64,000 bases of DNA from Cyanobium sp. ATX 6A2. GTDB lineage: Bacteria > Cyanobacteriota > Cyanobacteriia > PCC-6307 > Cyanobiaceae. The stretch's first letter is position 1. The number at the start of each line of letters is the position of its first letter. The translations under genes were made by a program, and so were the position numbers. Below, piece by piece: positions 40,756 through 49,023 of the stretch. The stretch is from assembly GCF_024346355.1 (NCBI RefSeq), contig NZ_JAGQCU010000001.1:372001-436000 (forward strand), written 5' to 3'. Under the pieces are notes generated by a model. That model worked only from the letters and a program-made list of their open reading frames with translations, was not told where the DNA came from and did not search any database.

Positions 40756-42327
40756 TCACTCAGCCTGCAGGTGGTTGCTCACATCCACCAGGGGGATCTG
40801 GGCGTGCCCCCAGTCCGTGGTGCCCAGCAGACTGGGTGCCCCCTCCCGGGGCTTGACTCCCGCACCGGCGGCGAATGCTCCATCGGTCCAGGCCAGGACA
40901 AGGTTGCCGAGCACGCCGCCACTGGGGCCGTCGCCCGGCCGCAGGTTGAAGTGGTCACCGCCGTTGGCCAGCACCAGGCGGTGACCCAGGGCGGTGGCGC
41001 CGCCCTGGGAAATCGGGTTCACGGCCTCCGGATCAGGAGGCACCACCCAGTCGTTGCTGCCGCTCACCAGCAGCACGCGCGACTGGAGCTCACGCCCCGC
41101 CCCTTCCGGAAACAGCAGGGCCAGAGGCGGGCTCACGGCCACCGCCGCGATCACCCGGCCATCGCCGAGGCTGGCCTTCTCGGCGGCGTCCAGCCAGCTG
41201 CACTGCAGCGTCCAGCTGAGGTTGCGCTCCGGATCCCTGAGGTCGTCGCAGCGCGCCTGCAGCCTGGAGCTGGTGGTGGACACCCCCGCCACCTGCAGGG
41301 CCGTGGTGGCCCCCCAGGAGTGACCGATCACCACCACCCGGTCGCTGCTCACCGAGACGCCGTCCAGCTGGCCGGCGGCGGCGCCATCGATCACCGCCGA
41401 GATGTCCTTGGGCCGGAACACCAGTTCCTCCGGTGCCGGAGGAGGCACCTGGCCGCGCAGCAGCTCCTGCTGCTGCTGTTCATCGCTGCCCGGGTGGCGG
41501 GGCAACACCACCGTGTAGCCCGCCCGGGCCAGGCGCTGGCCCCAGCCCTCGAACGACCGCGGACCGTCCCAGAGGCCATGGGAGATCAGCACCAGGCGGC
41601 CGTTGCCCCCCTCGGCCGGCCGCAGCAGCACCAGCTGCAGGGGCTCGGGGCGGTGCGCCACCACCAGGCTCTGCTCGCTGCGCCGCACCGCCGGCGCCGC
41701 AACCTCGGCCACCGCCGACACGGGCGCGGCGGGCAGGGAGGCGATCAGCGCATCGGTTCGGCGGCGCTGGGCCAGCACCTGCTCACTCACCTCGCGGATG
41801 CGGCCCAGGTTGAAGCGCACCCGATCCCCGGGAATCGCCTTGATCAGCGACAGCAGGGTGGGGGGGCCATTGGCGGAGGCGGCCTGCAGCGCCTCCTGCA
41901 GCTCGGCGCCCGTGAACTCCTGATCTGATCCCTCCACCGAGCCCAGGGAGGAAAGCACCAGCAGGGCCTGCTCCAGCAGGGGGGAGCCCACCGAGCCCTC
42001 GGCGAGCTGCACCAGCCCCACCGGCACCGGCTGGTTGAACACCTCGGCCAGCTTGGGGCCGAGCATGCCGCGGCTGGCGCGGTCGAGTTCGGCCAGATCG
42101 CTGGTGCCCTGGCGCAGCAACGCCGGGTCCTCCAGCTCCGGCACCCGTACCAGCACCTCCATATCGAGGAGGGGAAACTCGATGATCACCTCCTCGATCG
42201 CCCGGGCGGGGGCGGCCGCCAGCAGAGCGGCCCCCACCAGGCCGGAGCCCAGCACGCGGCCCAGCTGACGGCCCGACAGATCGAAGCGCCAGCTGCGGCG
42301 ACTCCGGGAACGACCAGGGGAGGACAT
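40756..42327 (-). CDS. alpha/beta hydrolase with N-terminal DUF1400-like domain
   Basis: 523 residues. A signal-like start (SRRSWRFDLSGRQLGRVL ... ALLAAAPARA), possibly Tat type; a helical N-terminal domain (about 45-205) as in cyanobacterial DUF1400 hydrolases; then the hydrolase core RLVLISHGLWDG with the oxyanion-hole HG, nucleophile VIGHSWGATTA (GxSxG), VSGSNDWVVPP with the Asp, and NGGDHFNL with the His. Probably a periplasmic lipase, esterase or dienelactone-like hydrolase. Substrate unknown. Confidence 0.83.
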   Translation of the reverse strand: MSSPGRSRSRRSWRFDLSGRQLGRVLGSGLVGAALLAAAPARAIEEVIIEFPLLDMEVLVRVPELEDPALLRQGTSDLAELDRASRGMLGPKLAEVFNQPVPVGLVQLAEGSVGSPLLEQALLVLSSLGSVEGSDQEFTGAELQEALQAASANGPPTLLSLIKAIPGDRVRFNLGRIREVSEQVLAQRRRTDALIASLPAAPVSAVAEVAAPAVRRSEQSLVVAHRPEPLQLVLLRPAEGGNGRLVLISHGLWDGPRSFEGWGQRLARAGYTVVLPRHPGSDEQQQQELLRGQVPPPAPEELVFRPKDISAVIDGAAAGQLDGVSVSSDRVVVIGHSWGATTALQVAGVSTTSSRLQARCDDLRDPERNLSWTLQCSWLDAAEKASLGDGRVIAAVAVSPPLALLFPEGAGRELQSRVLLVSGSNDWVVPPDPEAVNPISQGGATALGHRLVLANGGDHFNLRPGDGPSGGVLGNLVLAWTDGAFAAGAGVKPREGAPSLLGTTDWGHAQIPLVDVSNHLQAE

Positions 42328-42372
42328 GCCAGGTTGTGGGGTGATAAGCGGACGCTAGCCGCAGCTGGCGTT

Positions 42373-43071
42373 TCAGCCCTGGGAGGCGCCGTCCGGGCGG
42401 GTGCCGTCGGGCCGGGTGGCAATCACCGCGAAGAAGGGATCGCCCTTGCCGCCGATCCAGCCCAGCGGCCCGGGGGCCCGGGTGTCTTCCGCGATCAGCT
42501 CAGGCCGCGGCCAGCCCTGGGCCATCAGCACCCGGGCCACGGTGGCCAGGTGGTCGCGGTCACCGGCGTCGGTCCAGATCTGCGGCGCCTTCTGGAAAAA
42601 CATCCGATTGGAGAAGGCCACGATCACATGGCCCCGGGGCCGCACCACCCGGAGCAGCTCGGCGGCGATGGCCTCCGGATACTGCAGATACTGCCAGCCG
42701 GCCACGATCAGCACCGCATCCACGCTGGCGTCATTCAGGGGCAGACGCTGATCGGCATTGAGGTTCTGCCGCCAGTGGCGATCGAGGCGCGGGTTGGCCT
42801 GCAGCTCCTGGTCGTTGAGGCCGTGACCGATCACCTCCTCGTAGCTCACGTCATCCGGCAGGTGGCTCACCCAGCTGCTCATCAGATCCAGCACCACCGC
42901 ACAGGGTGGGATGCGCTCGCGATACAGCGCCGTGAGCCGCGCCCGGAAGCCGGCATCGAGGTGCTGCACGAAGCGGGGCTCGGCGTAGAAGAGGGCGTCG
43001 TCGCCGGCATCGAGCTTGAACCGTTCGGAGGCGCTGAGCACCTGTTGAACCGGCTCCACCGTCTGGGCCAT
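42373..43071 (-). CDS. SAM-dependent methyltransferase-like protein
   Basis: 232 residues. VVLDLMSSWVSHLPDDV takes the place of the SAM-binding motif I (Gly-poor), LPLNDASVDAVLIVAGWQYLQYPEAIAAELLRVVRPRGHVIVAFSNRMF is the classic methyltransferase_11 strand 4/5 region. Its ATG overlaps the P450 stop by one base (TGATG), so the two are translationally coupled. Motif I lacks the usual GxGxG, so SAM binding should be tested. Confidence 0.75.
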   Translation of the reverse strand: MAQTVEPVQQVLSASERFKLDAGDDALFYAEPRFVQHLDAGFRARLTALYRERIPPCAVVLDLMSSWVSHLPDDVSYEEVIGHGLNDQELQANPRLDRHWRQNLNADQRLPLNDASVDAVLIVAGWQYLQYPEAIAAELLRVVRPRGHVIVAFSNRMFFQKAPQIWTDAGDRDHLATVARVLMAQGWPRPELIAEDTRAPGPLGWIGGKGDPFFAVIATRPDGTRPDGASQG

Positions 43072-44408
43072 CAGGCCACCGCATCACGCCATCCCATCCT
43101 GGGGCACACGAGCAGGCCATCGCGGGGGGACGGGCTGGGGATCACCTGCAGCTCCAGGTTCTGCCCCGGCACCAGCTCCAGCTCCACCCCCCGTAGGAGC
43201 CCCACCGCCAGCAACCGGATCTCCAGCTCCGCCAGGGCCCTGCCCAGGCACACCCGCTCACCGCCGCCGAAGGGCAGCAGGGCCACCGGGCAGGAGCCCT
43301 CGAGGTGGCGCTGGGGCCGGAAGGTCTCCAGGTTGGCCTCCCCATGGCGGTTGTGGGCGGCCAGGGCCACCTGCACCACCCGATCGGCCGGCACCAGCAC
43401 CCCATCCAGCACCAGCGGCGCCGTGGTGCGGCGGAAGAAGCCGCCCACTGGCGGGGTCAACCGCATCACCTCCATCACCACCGCATCGAGGCGCGGCGCC
43501 CGGCTGGGGTCGTAGGCCGTGGTGGCCAGCTCCGGCGCCGGCGGCCAGCTCAGCCCCGCCAGCTCCTGGCGCAGCCAGGCCTCCTCCAGCGGGTGCTGCA
43601 ACAGGGCCAGCATCAGGCAGCTGAGCGAGGACGCGGTGGTTTCGTAGCCGGCGAACAGCAGCAGCAGCAGCTGCTCCACCACGTCGTCGTCGGCCAGGGG
43701 CAGGCCCACCTCATCCAGCCCGCCGGCCAGCAGATCCAGGCCGCCGGCGGCCAGCGGCTCCCCGGCCGCCGCTTGGGCCTGGGCACGGCGCAGCACCACT
43801 CCCAGCCGCTCCAGCAGCCGGGCGCGGGCCGCCAGGGCGCGGGCGAAGGGACTGCCGGGGATCGCCAGGGGGAAGGCGAACAGCCCCTTGGTCCAGATCT
43901 CGAAATCGGCGAACAGGGCCTCGCGGTCATCGCCCTCCAGGCCCAGCACCACCGTGGCGATCACCGTGAAGGCGAAGCGCCGCAGCCGCTCCGCCAGCGC
44001 CAGCGGTTCGCGGGCCTGGGCCAGCTCGGCCACCAGCTCCTCCACCAGGGCCACGATCGCCGGGCTGTAGCGGCGCAGAGCGGCGGCAGCGAAGAGCTGC
44101 CCCACCACCCGCCGCCGCGCCCGGTGGTCGGCGCCGTTGCGGTTGGCCAGGGAGCGGCTGCCGAGCAGCTCGCGCACGCTGGCGGGCCACCAGCCCCGCA
44201 CGCTCTGGGGATGGGCGAGCAGGTTGGTGATCGCCCGCTCCCCGCGGATGAACACCAGCGGCTGGCCCAGCAGCCGCGTTTCGAACACGTTGCCGTGGCG
44301 CTCGAAGCGCCGTCGCGCAAAGCCCGGATCGCGGAAGAAGGCCAGGGTTTCGAGGATGCCGCTGGCGGCACCGGTGCCGGGCAGGGGACGGGGCGGGCCG
44401 GCCGTCAT
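43071..44408 (-). CDS. cytochrome P450, CYP120-like
   Basis: 445 residues. I-helix LLLLFAGYETTASSLS (AGxxT), K-helix EVMRLTPPV with ExxR, and the haem-binding loop LPFGGGERVCLGRALAELEIR with the axial Cys are all present. The overall pattern (GxxFxTRLLGQP, PPVGGFFRRTT) resembles cyanobacterial CYP120, a retinoic-acid hydroxylase in Synechocystis. Substrate here unknown; a retinoid or apocarotenoid is plausible. No membrane anchor is seen. First gene of a P450-methyltransferase-hydrolase series on the minus strand. Confidence 0.9.
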   Translation of the reverse strand: MTAGPPRPLPGTGAASGILETLAFFRDPGFARRRFERHGNVFETRLLGQPLVFIRGERAITNLLAHPQSVRGWWPASVRELLGSRSLANRNGADHRARRRVVGQLFAAAALRRYSPAIVALVEELVAELAQAREPLALAERLRRFAFTVIATVVLGLEGDDREALFADFEIWTKGLFAFPLAIPGSPFARALAARARLLERLGVVLRRAQAQAAAGEPLAAGGLDLLAGGLDEVGLPLADDDVVEQLLLLLFAGYETTASSLSCLMLALLQHPLEEAWLRQELAGLSWPPAPELATTAYDPSRAPRLDAVVMEVMRLTPPVGGFFRRTTAPLVLDGVLVPADRVVQVALAAHNRHGEANLETFRPQRHLEGSCPVALLPFGGGERVCLGRALAELEIRLLAVGLLRGVELELVPGQNLELQVIPSPSPRDGLLVCPRMGWRDAVA

Positions 44409-44524
44409 CGGGTGCGTCGCCCGCGCGGGCGGAGGGATCGAGGGGCTTCACCCTGGCGAGGCGGGGGATCGATCGTGACCAACGACGCCCGCCGCCGTGC
44501 CCCCGATCACCTGAGCAGGTTCGT

Positions 44525-45184
44525 TTGCGCCACAGGCGATCGGGGGCCGCGAATCGAGCTTCCAGGCGCTGCACAATCGGGGCCAACCCCGCAGGCCGAG
44601 CCCTTCTGGAGTCGCCGCGTTCGATCACTCTCGCCGCCCATCAGTCGCTGCTGCTGGGCCAGGATTCCCAGGTTGCCAACTGCCTGAAGCTCACGGTGCA
44701 GGAGGGCATCGGTCGGATCGCCGCCTGCTTCAGCCAGCCGGCCGGCCGCGCCTGGAGCGATGTGACCCTGGCCTTCGCCACCCGTGAGGATTCCCCCTGG
44801 CTGCGCCTGCCGGCGGCCAGCAGCTGTCTGCTGGAGGCCCAGACGCCCCTGCGCTGCGAGCTGCAGCCGCTGACGCACTGCCCGGTGAGCCACGACCTGA
44901 TCGGCGACTGGCTGCTGGAACTGCACCTGGTGCGCCATCCGGTGGGAGCCGATCTGCGCCTGCGCCTGCTGCTGCAACTTCTGGTGCAGCGCTTCGGGCG
45001 CCGCACCAGCGCTGGCTACCACCTGCCCCTGGCCCTCAGCCACGCCCGGCTGGCCGAACTGATCGGCAGCACCCGCTCCACCGTGACCCGCCAGATCAGT
45101 CAGCTGCGCCAGCAAGGCCTGCTCCGGCTCGACCCCGCCGGCGACGCCCTGCTGCTGTCCCCGGAGCTGGTGGAGCAGAGCTGA
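44525..45184 (+). CDS. Crp/Fnr-family transcription regulator
   Basis: 219 residues from TTG 44525; the true start is uncertain and may be nearer SITLAAHQSLLL. A degenerate effector-binding domain is followed by the winged HTH of the family (LALSHARLAELIGSTRSTVTRQISQLRQQGLLR). No Fnr-type Cys cluster is visible. Divergent from the P450 gene with 116 bp between, so a local regulatory role is likely but unproven. Confidence 0.75.
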   Translation: MRHRRSGAANRASRRCTIGANPAGRALLESPRSITLAAHQSLLLGQDSQVANCLKLTVQEGIGRIAACFSQPAGRAWSDVTLAFATREDSPWLRLPAASSCLLEAQTPLRCELQPLTHCPVSHDLIGDWLLELHLVRHPVGADLRLRLLLQLLVQRFGRRTSAGYHLPLALSHARLAELIGSTRSTVTRQISQLRQQGLLRLDPAGDALLLSPELVEQS

Positions 45185-45290
45185 ACGCGGGGGCAGCGGC
45201 AGCGCAAGCCGGCCCCGCAACCTGAACAGCGCGCCTTGACCCTGCCAGGAACGCGATGGGAGGATCGGGGCAATCGCGAGCAGCGCTGCC

Positions 45291-45992
45291 TTGACAACCG
45301 TTCTCACCCCTGATGGCTGGTTCGGTGCCACTCGCGGCAGCTGGAATCGCCGGACCAACCGGGTGATCGATGAACGGCGTGGGGTGCGCACCGACGGCCG
45401 CGACCTGATCAACGCCCTCGACGGCGACGATGTGATCACCGGCCAGACCAACAACAGCGAGCCCGGATTCTTCAGCGATCGCGGCAACCTGCAGCTGGGC
45501 CCGGGCGACGACCTGCTGATCGGCCGCAGCCGCAACGGCATCGGCATCAACAATGAGGGCTTCATCTTCATGGGGCCTGGTGACGACCGCATCGAGGCCT
45601 CCGGCGGCGATGGGGCCATCCGCAACCGCCGCTTCATCTTCATGCAGGACGGCAACGACGTGGTGGATGTGCGTGACGGCGGCATCCGCGGCCGCGGCTT
45701 CATCGACATGGGTCAGGGCCGCGACACCTTCATCGGCTTCGGCCAGCACACCGTCTTCGGCAGCGAAAACGACCGCGACACTCTGCAGCTGCCCCGCGGC
45801 CGCTATGAGGTGAGTCGACGTGGCGGCGGCCGAAGGGGCCGGGAAGTACGGATCGAACGCAACGACGACAGGCTGCGGCTGTTCGACTTCGATGAAGTGG
45901 GTGCCATCGACAGCAGGCGGCGCGACCGCATCGAGATCGATCAGAGCGGCACCCTGGCCGTGCGACGCGACGGCACGGTGGAGTTCGTGTAA
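45291..45992 (+). CDS. acidic repeat protein resembling RTX/hemolysin-type Ca-binding proteins
   Basis: 233 residues from TTG 45291. Imperfect Gly-Asp repeats (LDGDDVITG, GPGDDLLIG, GPGDDRIEAS, QDGNDVVDV, GQGRDTFIG), spaced 20-35 residues, form a short RTX-like beta roll that would bind Ca2+. The C-terminal part is basic (SRRGGGRRGREVRIERN). No classical signal peptide, consistent with type I secretion or a cytoplasmic role. Picocyanobacteria carry many such small proteins of unknown role. Confidence 0.65.
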   Translation: MTTVLTPDGWFGATRGSWNRRTNRVIDERRGVRTDGRDLINALDGDDVITGQTNNSEPGFFSDRGNLQLGPGDDLLIGRSRNGIGINNEGFIFMGPGDDRIEASGGDGAIRNRRFIFMQDGNDVVDVRDGGIRGRGFIDMGQGRDTFIGFGQHTVFGSENDRDTLQLPRGRYEVSRRGGGRRGREVRIERNDDRLRLFDFDEVGAIDSRRRDRIEIDQSGTLAVRRDGTVEFV

Positions 45993-46055
45993 GTGGATGT
46001 CAGCTGAGATGTCAGCCGAGAGGACACCACCTGCGTGGGATCCTCCTGATCACGA

Positions 46056-46289
46056 TCACACCTGATCGCGCAACATGTCTGTGCACACGGTGATGCACTC
46101 GCCATCATCGAGAGAGCAGGTGGTGATGCACTCGAAATAGGCCTCCACCGGATCAAAGGCGGTGTCGCCTAAAGCCTGCGCCACCCCATGAGCCTGCAGG
46201 CTTGGAGCTGGATGATCGGGGGCTTGATGATTGGGGGCTTGTTGGCTGAGCCCGTGATTAAGCTGAACATTGGGCTGTTGAACGGCCAT
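46056..46289 (-). CDS. small protein with twin CX3C motif
   Basis: 77 residues. The Gln/Pro/His-rich N-terminal half is low complexity. The C-terminal half reads AYFECITTCSLDDGECITVC then TDMLRDQV: two CX3C pairs six residues apart on what would be a helical hairpin, a pattern associated with redox or metal-binding helix-turn-helix folds. Unrecognised; possibly a conserved cyanobacterial peptide. It has its own upstream region of 113 bp to the next gene. Confidence 0.55.
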   Translation of the reverse strand: MAVQQPNVQLNHGLSQQAPNHQAPDHPAPSLQAHGVAQALGDTAFDPVEAYFECITTCSLDDGECITVCTDMLRDQV

Positions 46290-46402
46290 GGCTCCTCCGG
46301 GTGTGGCTGGTGATCGTCACCGTATGCCCAGCCCTTCTGGGGCACAAGCGAGTTGAGCAGGGATACTTAAAACGGGATCAAGCTATGTAAACGTCAAGCG
46401 AT

Positions 46403-46939
46403 ATGAAGCAACTCGATGGCCAGCAGGTGCTGGAGCTGGAACGGCTGGCGCGCCGCGATGGCTCGGGGATCAGCCTTGAGCAGGTGCTGGGGCCCTGGGA
46501 GCTGCATCAGCTCTGGAGCCGGGAGCAGGCCACACCCCAGGCGCCACAGGCGGCCCTGCTGCGCCTGCTGAGGGCCAGCCTCACCATCAGCCCCAGCTCC
46601 CCAAACCCAGAAGCCCCGCTGCAGCTGGCCAACAGCGTGCGCTTCGGTTCCCTGGAGCTGCGCTTCTGCGGCTGGGGCCGGCTGGCGGGCCGGCGGCCGC
46701 TGCTGCAGTTCGGCTTCGAGCAACTGGAGCTGCGGCTGGGTCCGCGGCTGCTACTGCAGCGCTCCCTGCCCGCGGCTGAGCCCAGCCGGCAGCCGTTCTT
46801 CGCGCTGATCGCCTGCGGCAGCGATGGCCAGGGCCGCTGGCTGCTGGCCCGGGGCCGCGGCGGCGGCCTGGCCTGCTGGCGCTGCCCCTCAGCAGATGCC
46901 TCAGCAGATGCGGGGGAGCAGCTCGCCGCTCAGCGGTAG
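46403..46939 (+). CDS. conserved cyanobacterial hypothetical protein (possibly fibrillin-like)
   Basis: 178 residues. LEQVLGPWELHQLWSREQATP and VRFGSLELRFCGWGRLAGRRPLLQFGFEQLELRLG suggest a small lipocalin/fibrillin-like beta domain as in plastid-lipid-associated proteins, but the match is weak. ATG 46403. The end overlaps the converging hypE gene by 39 nt. Function unknown. Confidence 0.6.
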   Translation: MKQLDGQQVLELERLARRDGSGISLEQVLGPWELHQLWSREQATPQAPQAALLRLLRASLTISPSSPNPEAPLQLANSVRFGSLELRFCGWGRLAGRRPLLQFGFEQLELRLGPRLLLQRSLPAAEPSRQPFFALIACGSDGQGRWLLARGRGGGLACWRCPSADASADAGEQLAAQR

Positions 46940-47914
46940 CAGCAGCCGCTCGGTGCCCAGGGCCGTGGCCAGCAGCACCCGCGCTGCGGCGCCCGCGGGC
47001 CGGGGCCGCACCGTGCCGATCCAGGCCGCCCCGGTCGGGTCCGGCAGCGCGCCCAGCACCGCCAGGGCCCGCTCCAGCTGCTCGGCCGGCAGCACCGCCA
47101 GAAAGCGCCCCTCATTGGCCAGGTGCAGGGGCTCGAAACCCAGCAGCTCGCAGGTGCGCGCCACCGGCTCGATCACCGGCAGTCGCTCCTCCTGCACGGC
47201 GAACTCCAGGCCGGAGGCCTCCGCCAGCTCCACCAGGGCGCTGGCCAGCCCGCCGCGGGTGAGATCGCGCAGGCAGTGGGGGCTGACCCCGGCCTCCAGC
47301 AGGGCCGCCACCTGGGGCCACAGCGGCGCACAGTCGCTCAGCACCGGCGGCTGCAGATCGAGCCCATGGCGGGCCGCCAGGATCGCCACGCCGTGGCGGC
47401 CCAGATCACCGCTCACCAGCAGGGCATCGCCGGGCCGGATCGCCGCCGGGGTGATGGGCTCGGCGGCCTCGATCGCGCCGATGCCGCTGGTGCTGATGAA
47501 CAGGCGGTCGGCCTTGCCCCGCTCCACCACCTTCGTGTCGCCGGTCACGATGCTCAGCCCGCAGGCGCTCGCCGCCGCCGCCATCGAGGCCACCATGCGC
47601 CGCAACAGCTCCAGCGGCAGGCCCTCCTCCAGGATCAGGGCCACGCTCAGGTGCCGCGGCCGGGCACCGGCCATGGCCAGATCGTTGGCGGTGCCCACCA
47701 CCGCCAGGCGGCCGATGTCGCCACCGGGAAACTCCAGCGGCTGCACCACGTAGGAGTCGCTGGTGAAGGCCAGCCGGCCCGGGGGCATGGCCAGGCTGGC
47801 GGCATCGTGCAACACCGGGGCCGGCTCGCCGTAGAGGGGCAGCAGCTCGGTGCGGATCAGCTCCTGCATCAGGCTGCCGCCGCCGCCGTGGGCCAGCTGG
47901 ATCCGCTCGGTCAT
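46901..47914 (-). CDS. hypE: hydrogenase maturation protein HypE (CN ligand synthesis)
   Basis: 337 residues. IQLAHGGGGSLMQELIRTELLP is the HypE start, FTSDSYVVQPLEFPGGDIGRLAVVGTANDLAMAGARP the AIR-synthase-like ATP site, and the protein ends PRIC, the essential C-terminal Cys that carries the thiocarbamate converted to thiocyanate. Works with HypF and passes CN- to the HypCD complex. Separated from hypD by the oppositely oriented dioxygenase gene. Confidence 0.95.
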   Translation of the reverse strand: MTERIQLAHGGGGSLMQELIRTELLPLYGEPAPVLHDAASLAMPPGRLAFTSDSYVVQPLEFPGGDIGRLAVVGTANDLAMAGARPRHLSVALILEEGLPLELLRRMVASMAAAASACGLSIVTGDTKVVERGKADRLFISTSGIGAIEAAEPITPAAIRPGDALLVSGDLGRHGVAILAARHGLDLQPPVLSDCAPLWPQVAALLEAGVSPHCLRDLTRGGLASALVELAEASGLEFAVQEERLPVIEPVARTCELLGFEPLHLANEGRFLAVLPAEQLERALAVLGALPDPTGAAWIGTVRPRPAGAAARVLLATALGTERLLLPLSGELLPRIC

Positions 47915-47952
47915 CGGGCTCGGGCGCTGGGCGGGCTGGGCCTGGTCGGAGA

Positions 47953-49023
47953 ATGGCAGATCCGCAGAGCGATCCGCTGCCGATGGCGAAGGCCGCCCCC
48001 TTTCGCGCCCTGCGCACCGCCCTGGCCCCCCTGGCCCTGCTCAGCGGAGCCAAGTCGTTCCGCGACAACCCCGTGCTCGGCAGCCGGCGCCTGAACCGCC
48101 TCGGCCTGCACGTGGGCCGCATCCGCCTGGCCGACGCGATCACCGCCCAGCGGCGCTGGCGCCTGGGCCGGCGCATCACGGCCGCCGACCGGCAGCACTA
48201 CGCCGAGCAGGGCTACGTGATCCGCGAGAACCTGCTGCCCCCCGAGCAGTTCGAGGCCCTGCGCCGGGAGATCTTCGGCAGCGCGTGGCCGCGGCTGGAG
48301 ATGCGCCAGGGCAATGCCATCACCCGCCGGGTCCCCCTCGATCGCGCCCGTCTGCGCGGCAGCCACCCCGAGCTGGAGCGGTTGCTGGCCAGCCGCGAGA
48401 TCCGCAACCTGATCCGCTACGTGGCCGGCACCGGCGCCGAGCCGATCTTCTCGCTGCAGGCGATCCTGGCCGGGCTGCCCAGGGACCGGCCCGATCCCCA
48501 GGCCAGCCTCCACGCCGACACCTTCCACTCGCTCGCCAAGGCCTGGTTCTTCCTGCACGACGTGGCCGAGGACGAGGGGCCCTTCGCCTACGTTCCCGGC
48601 TCCCACCGCATGACCCGCGAGCGGCTGGCCTGGGAGCGGCGCCAGAGCCTGGAGGCCGCCGAGCATCCGGTCACCTATCACGCCCGCGGCTCCTTCCGGG
48701 TGGGGCCGGAGGATCTGGCCGCCATGGGGCTGCCGCAGCCGCGCCGCTTCGCGGTGAAGGCCAACACCCTGGTGATCGCCGACACCCGCGGCTTCCACGG
48801 CCGCACCGCCAGCCACCACCCCACCTGCCGGGTGGAGATCTACGCGGCCCTGCGCCGCAACCCCTACCTACCCTGGAACGGCCTTGATCCCCTGGCCCTG
48901 CCCTGGGTGCGCGACCGCATCGGCAGCCTGCAGCTGGCGGCCCTGCAGCGGCTGCAGCCGCTGGGGCTGGCCAAGATGCCCTGGAAGCCGGCTGGTCAGG
49001 GCCCGATCGACGCCGGCCTGTAG
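47953..49023 (+). CDS. phytanoyl-CoA dioxygenase-family Fe(II)/2-oxoglutarate oxygenase
   Basis: 356 residues from ATG 47953. Core PhyH motifs: YAEQGYVIRENLLPPEQFEALR, the iron ligands in SLHADTFHSLAKAWFFLHDV (HxD) and the distal His in ADTRGFHGRTA, followed by an Arg for 2-oxoglutarate. An oxygen-dependent hydroxylase of unknown substrate placed, against the strand of the cluster, between hypD and hypE. It diverges from hypE by 38 bp and overlaps hypD by 28 nt tail to tail. Confidence 0.85.
   Translation: MADPQSDPLPMAKAAPFRALRTALAPLALLSGAKSFRDNPVLGSRRLNRLGLHVGRIRLADAITAQRRWRLGRRITAADRQHYAEQGYVIRENLLPPEQFEALRREIFGSAWPRLEMRQGNAITRRVPLDRARLRGSHPELERLLASREIRNLIRYVAGTGAEPIFSLQAILAGLPRDRPDPQASLHADTFHSLAKAWFFLHDVAEDEGPFAYVPGSHRMTRERLAWERRQSLEAAEHPVTYHARGSFRVGPEDLAAMGLPQPRRFAVKANTLVIADTRGFHGRTASHHPTCRVEIYAALRRNPYLPWNGLDPLALPWVRDRIGSLQLAALQRLQPLGLAKMPWKPAGQGPIDAGL

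Noticed and set aside
45291-45992. Bacteriocin or hemolysin toxin
   Set aside because: Only a few imperfect RTX-like repeats are present, with no pore-forming domain and no transport genes nearby.
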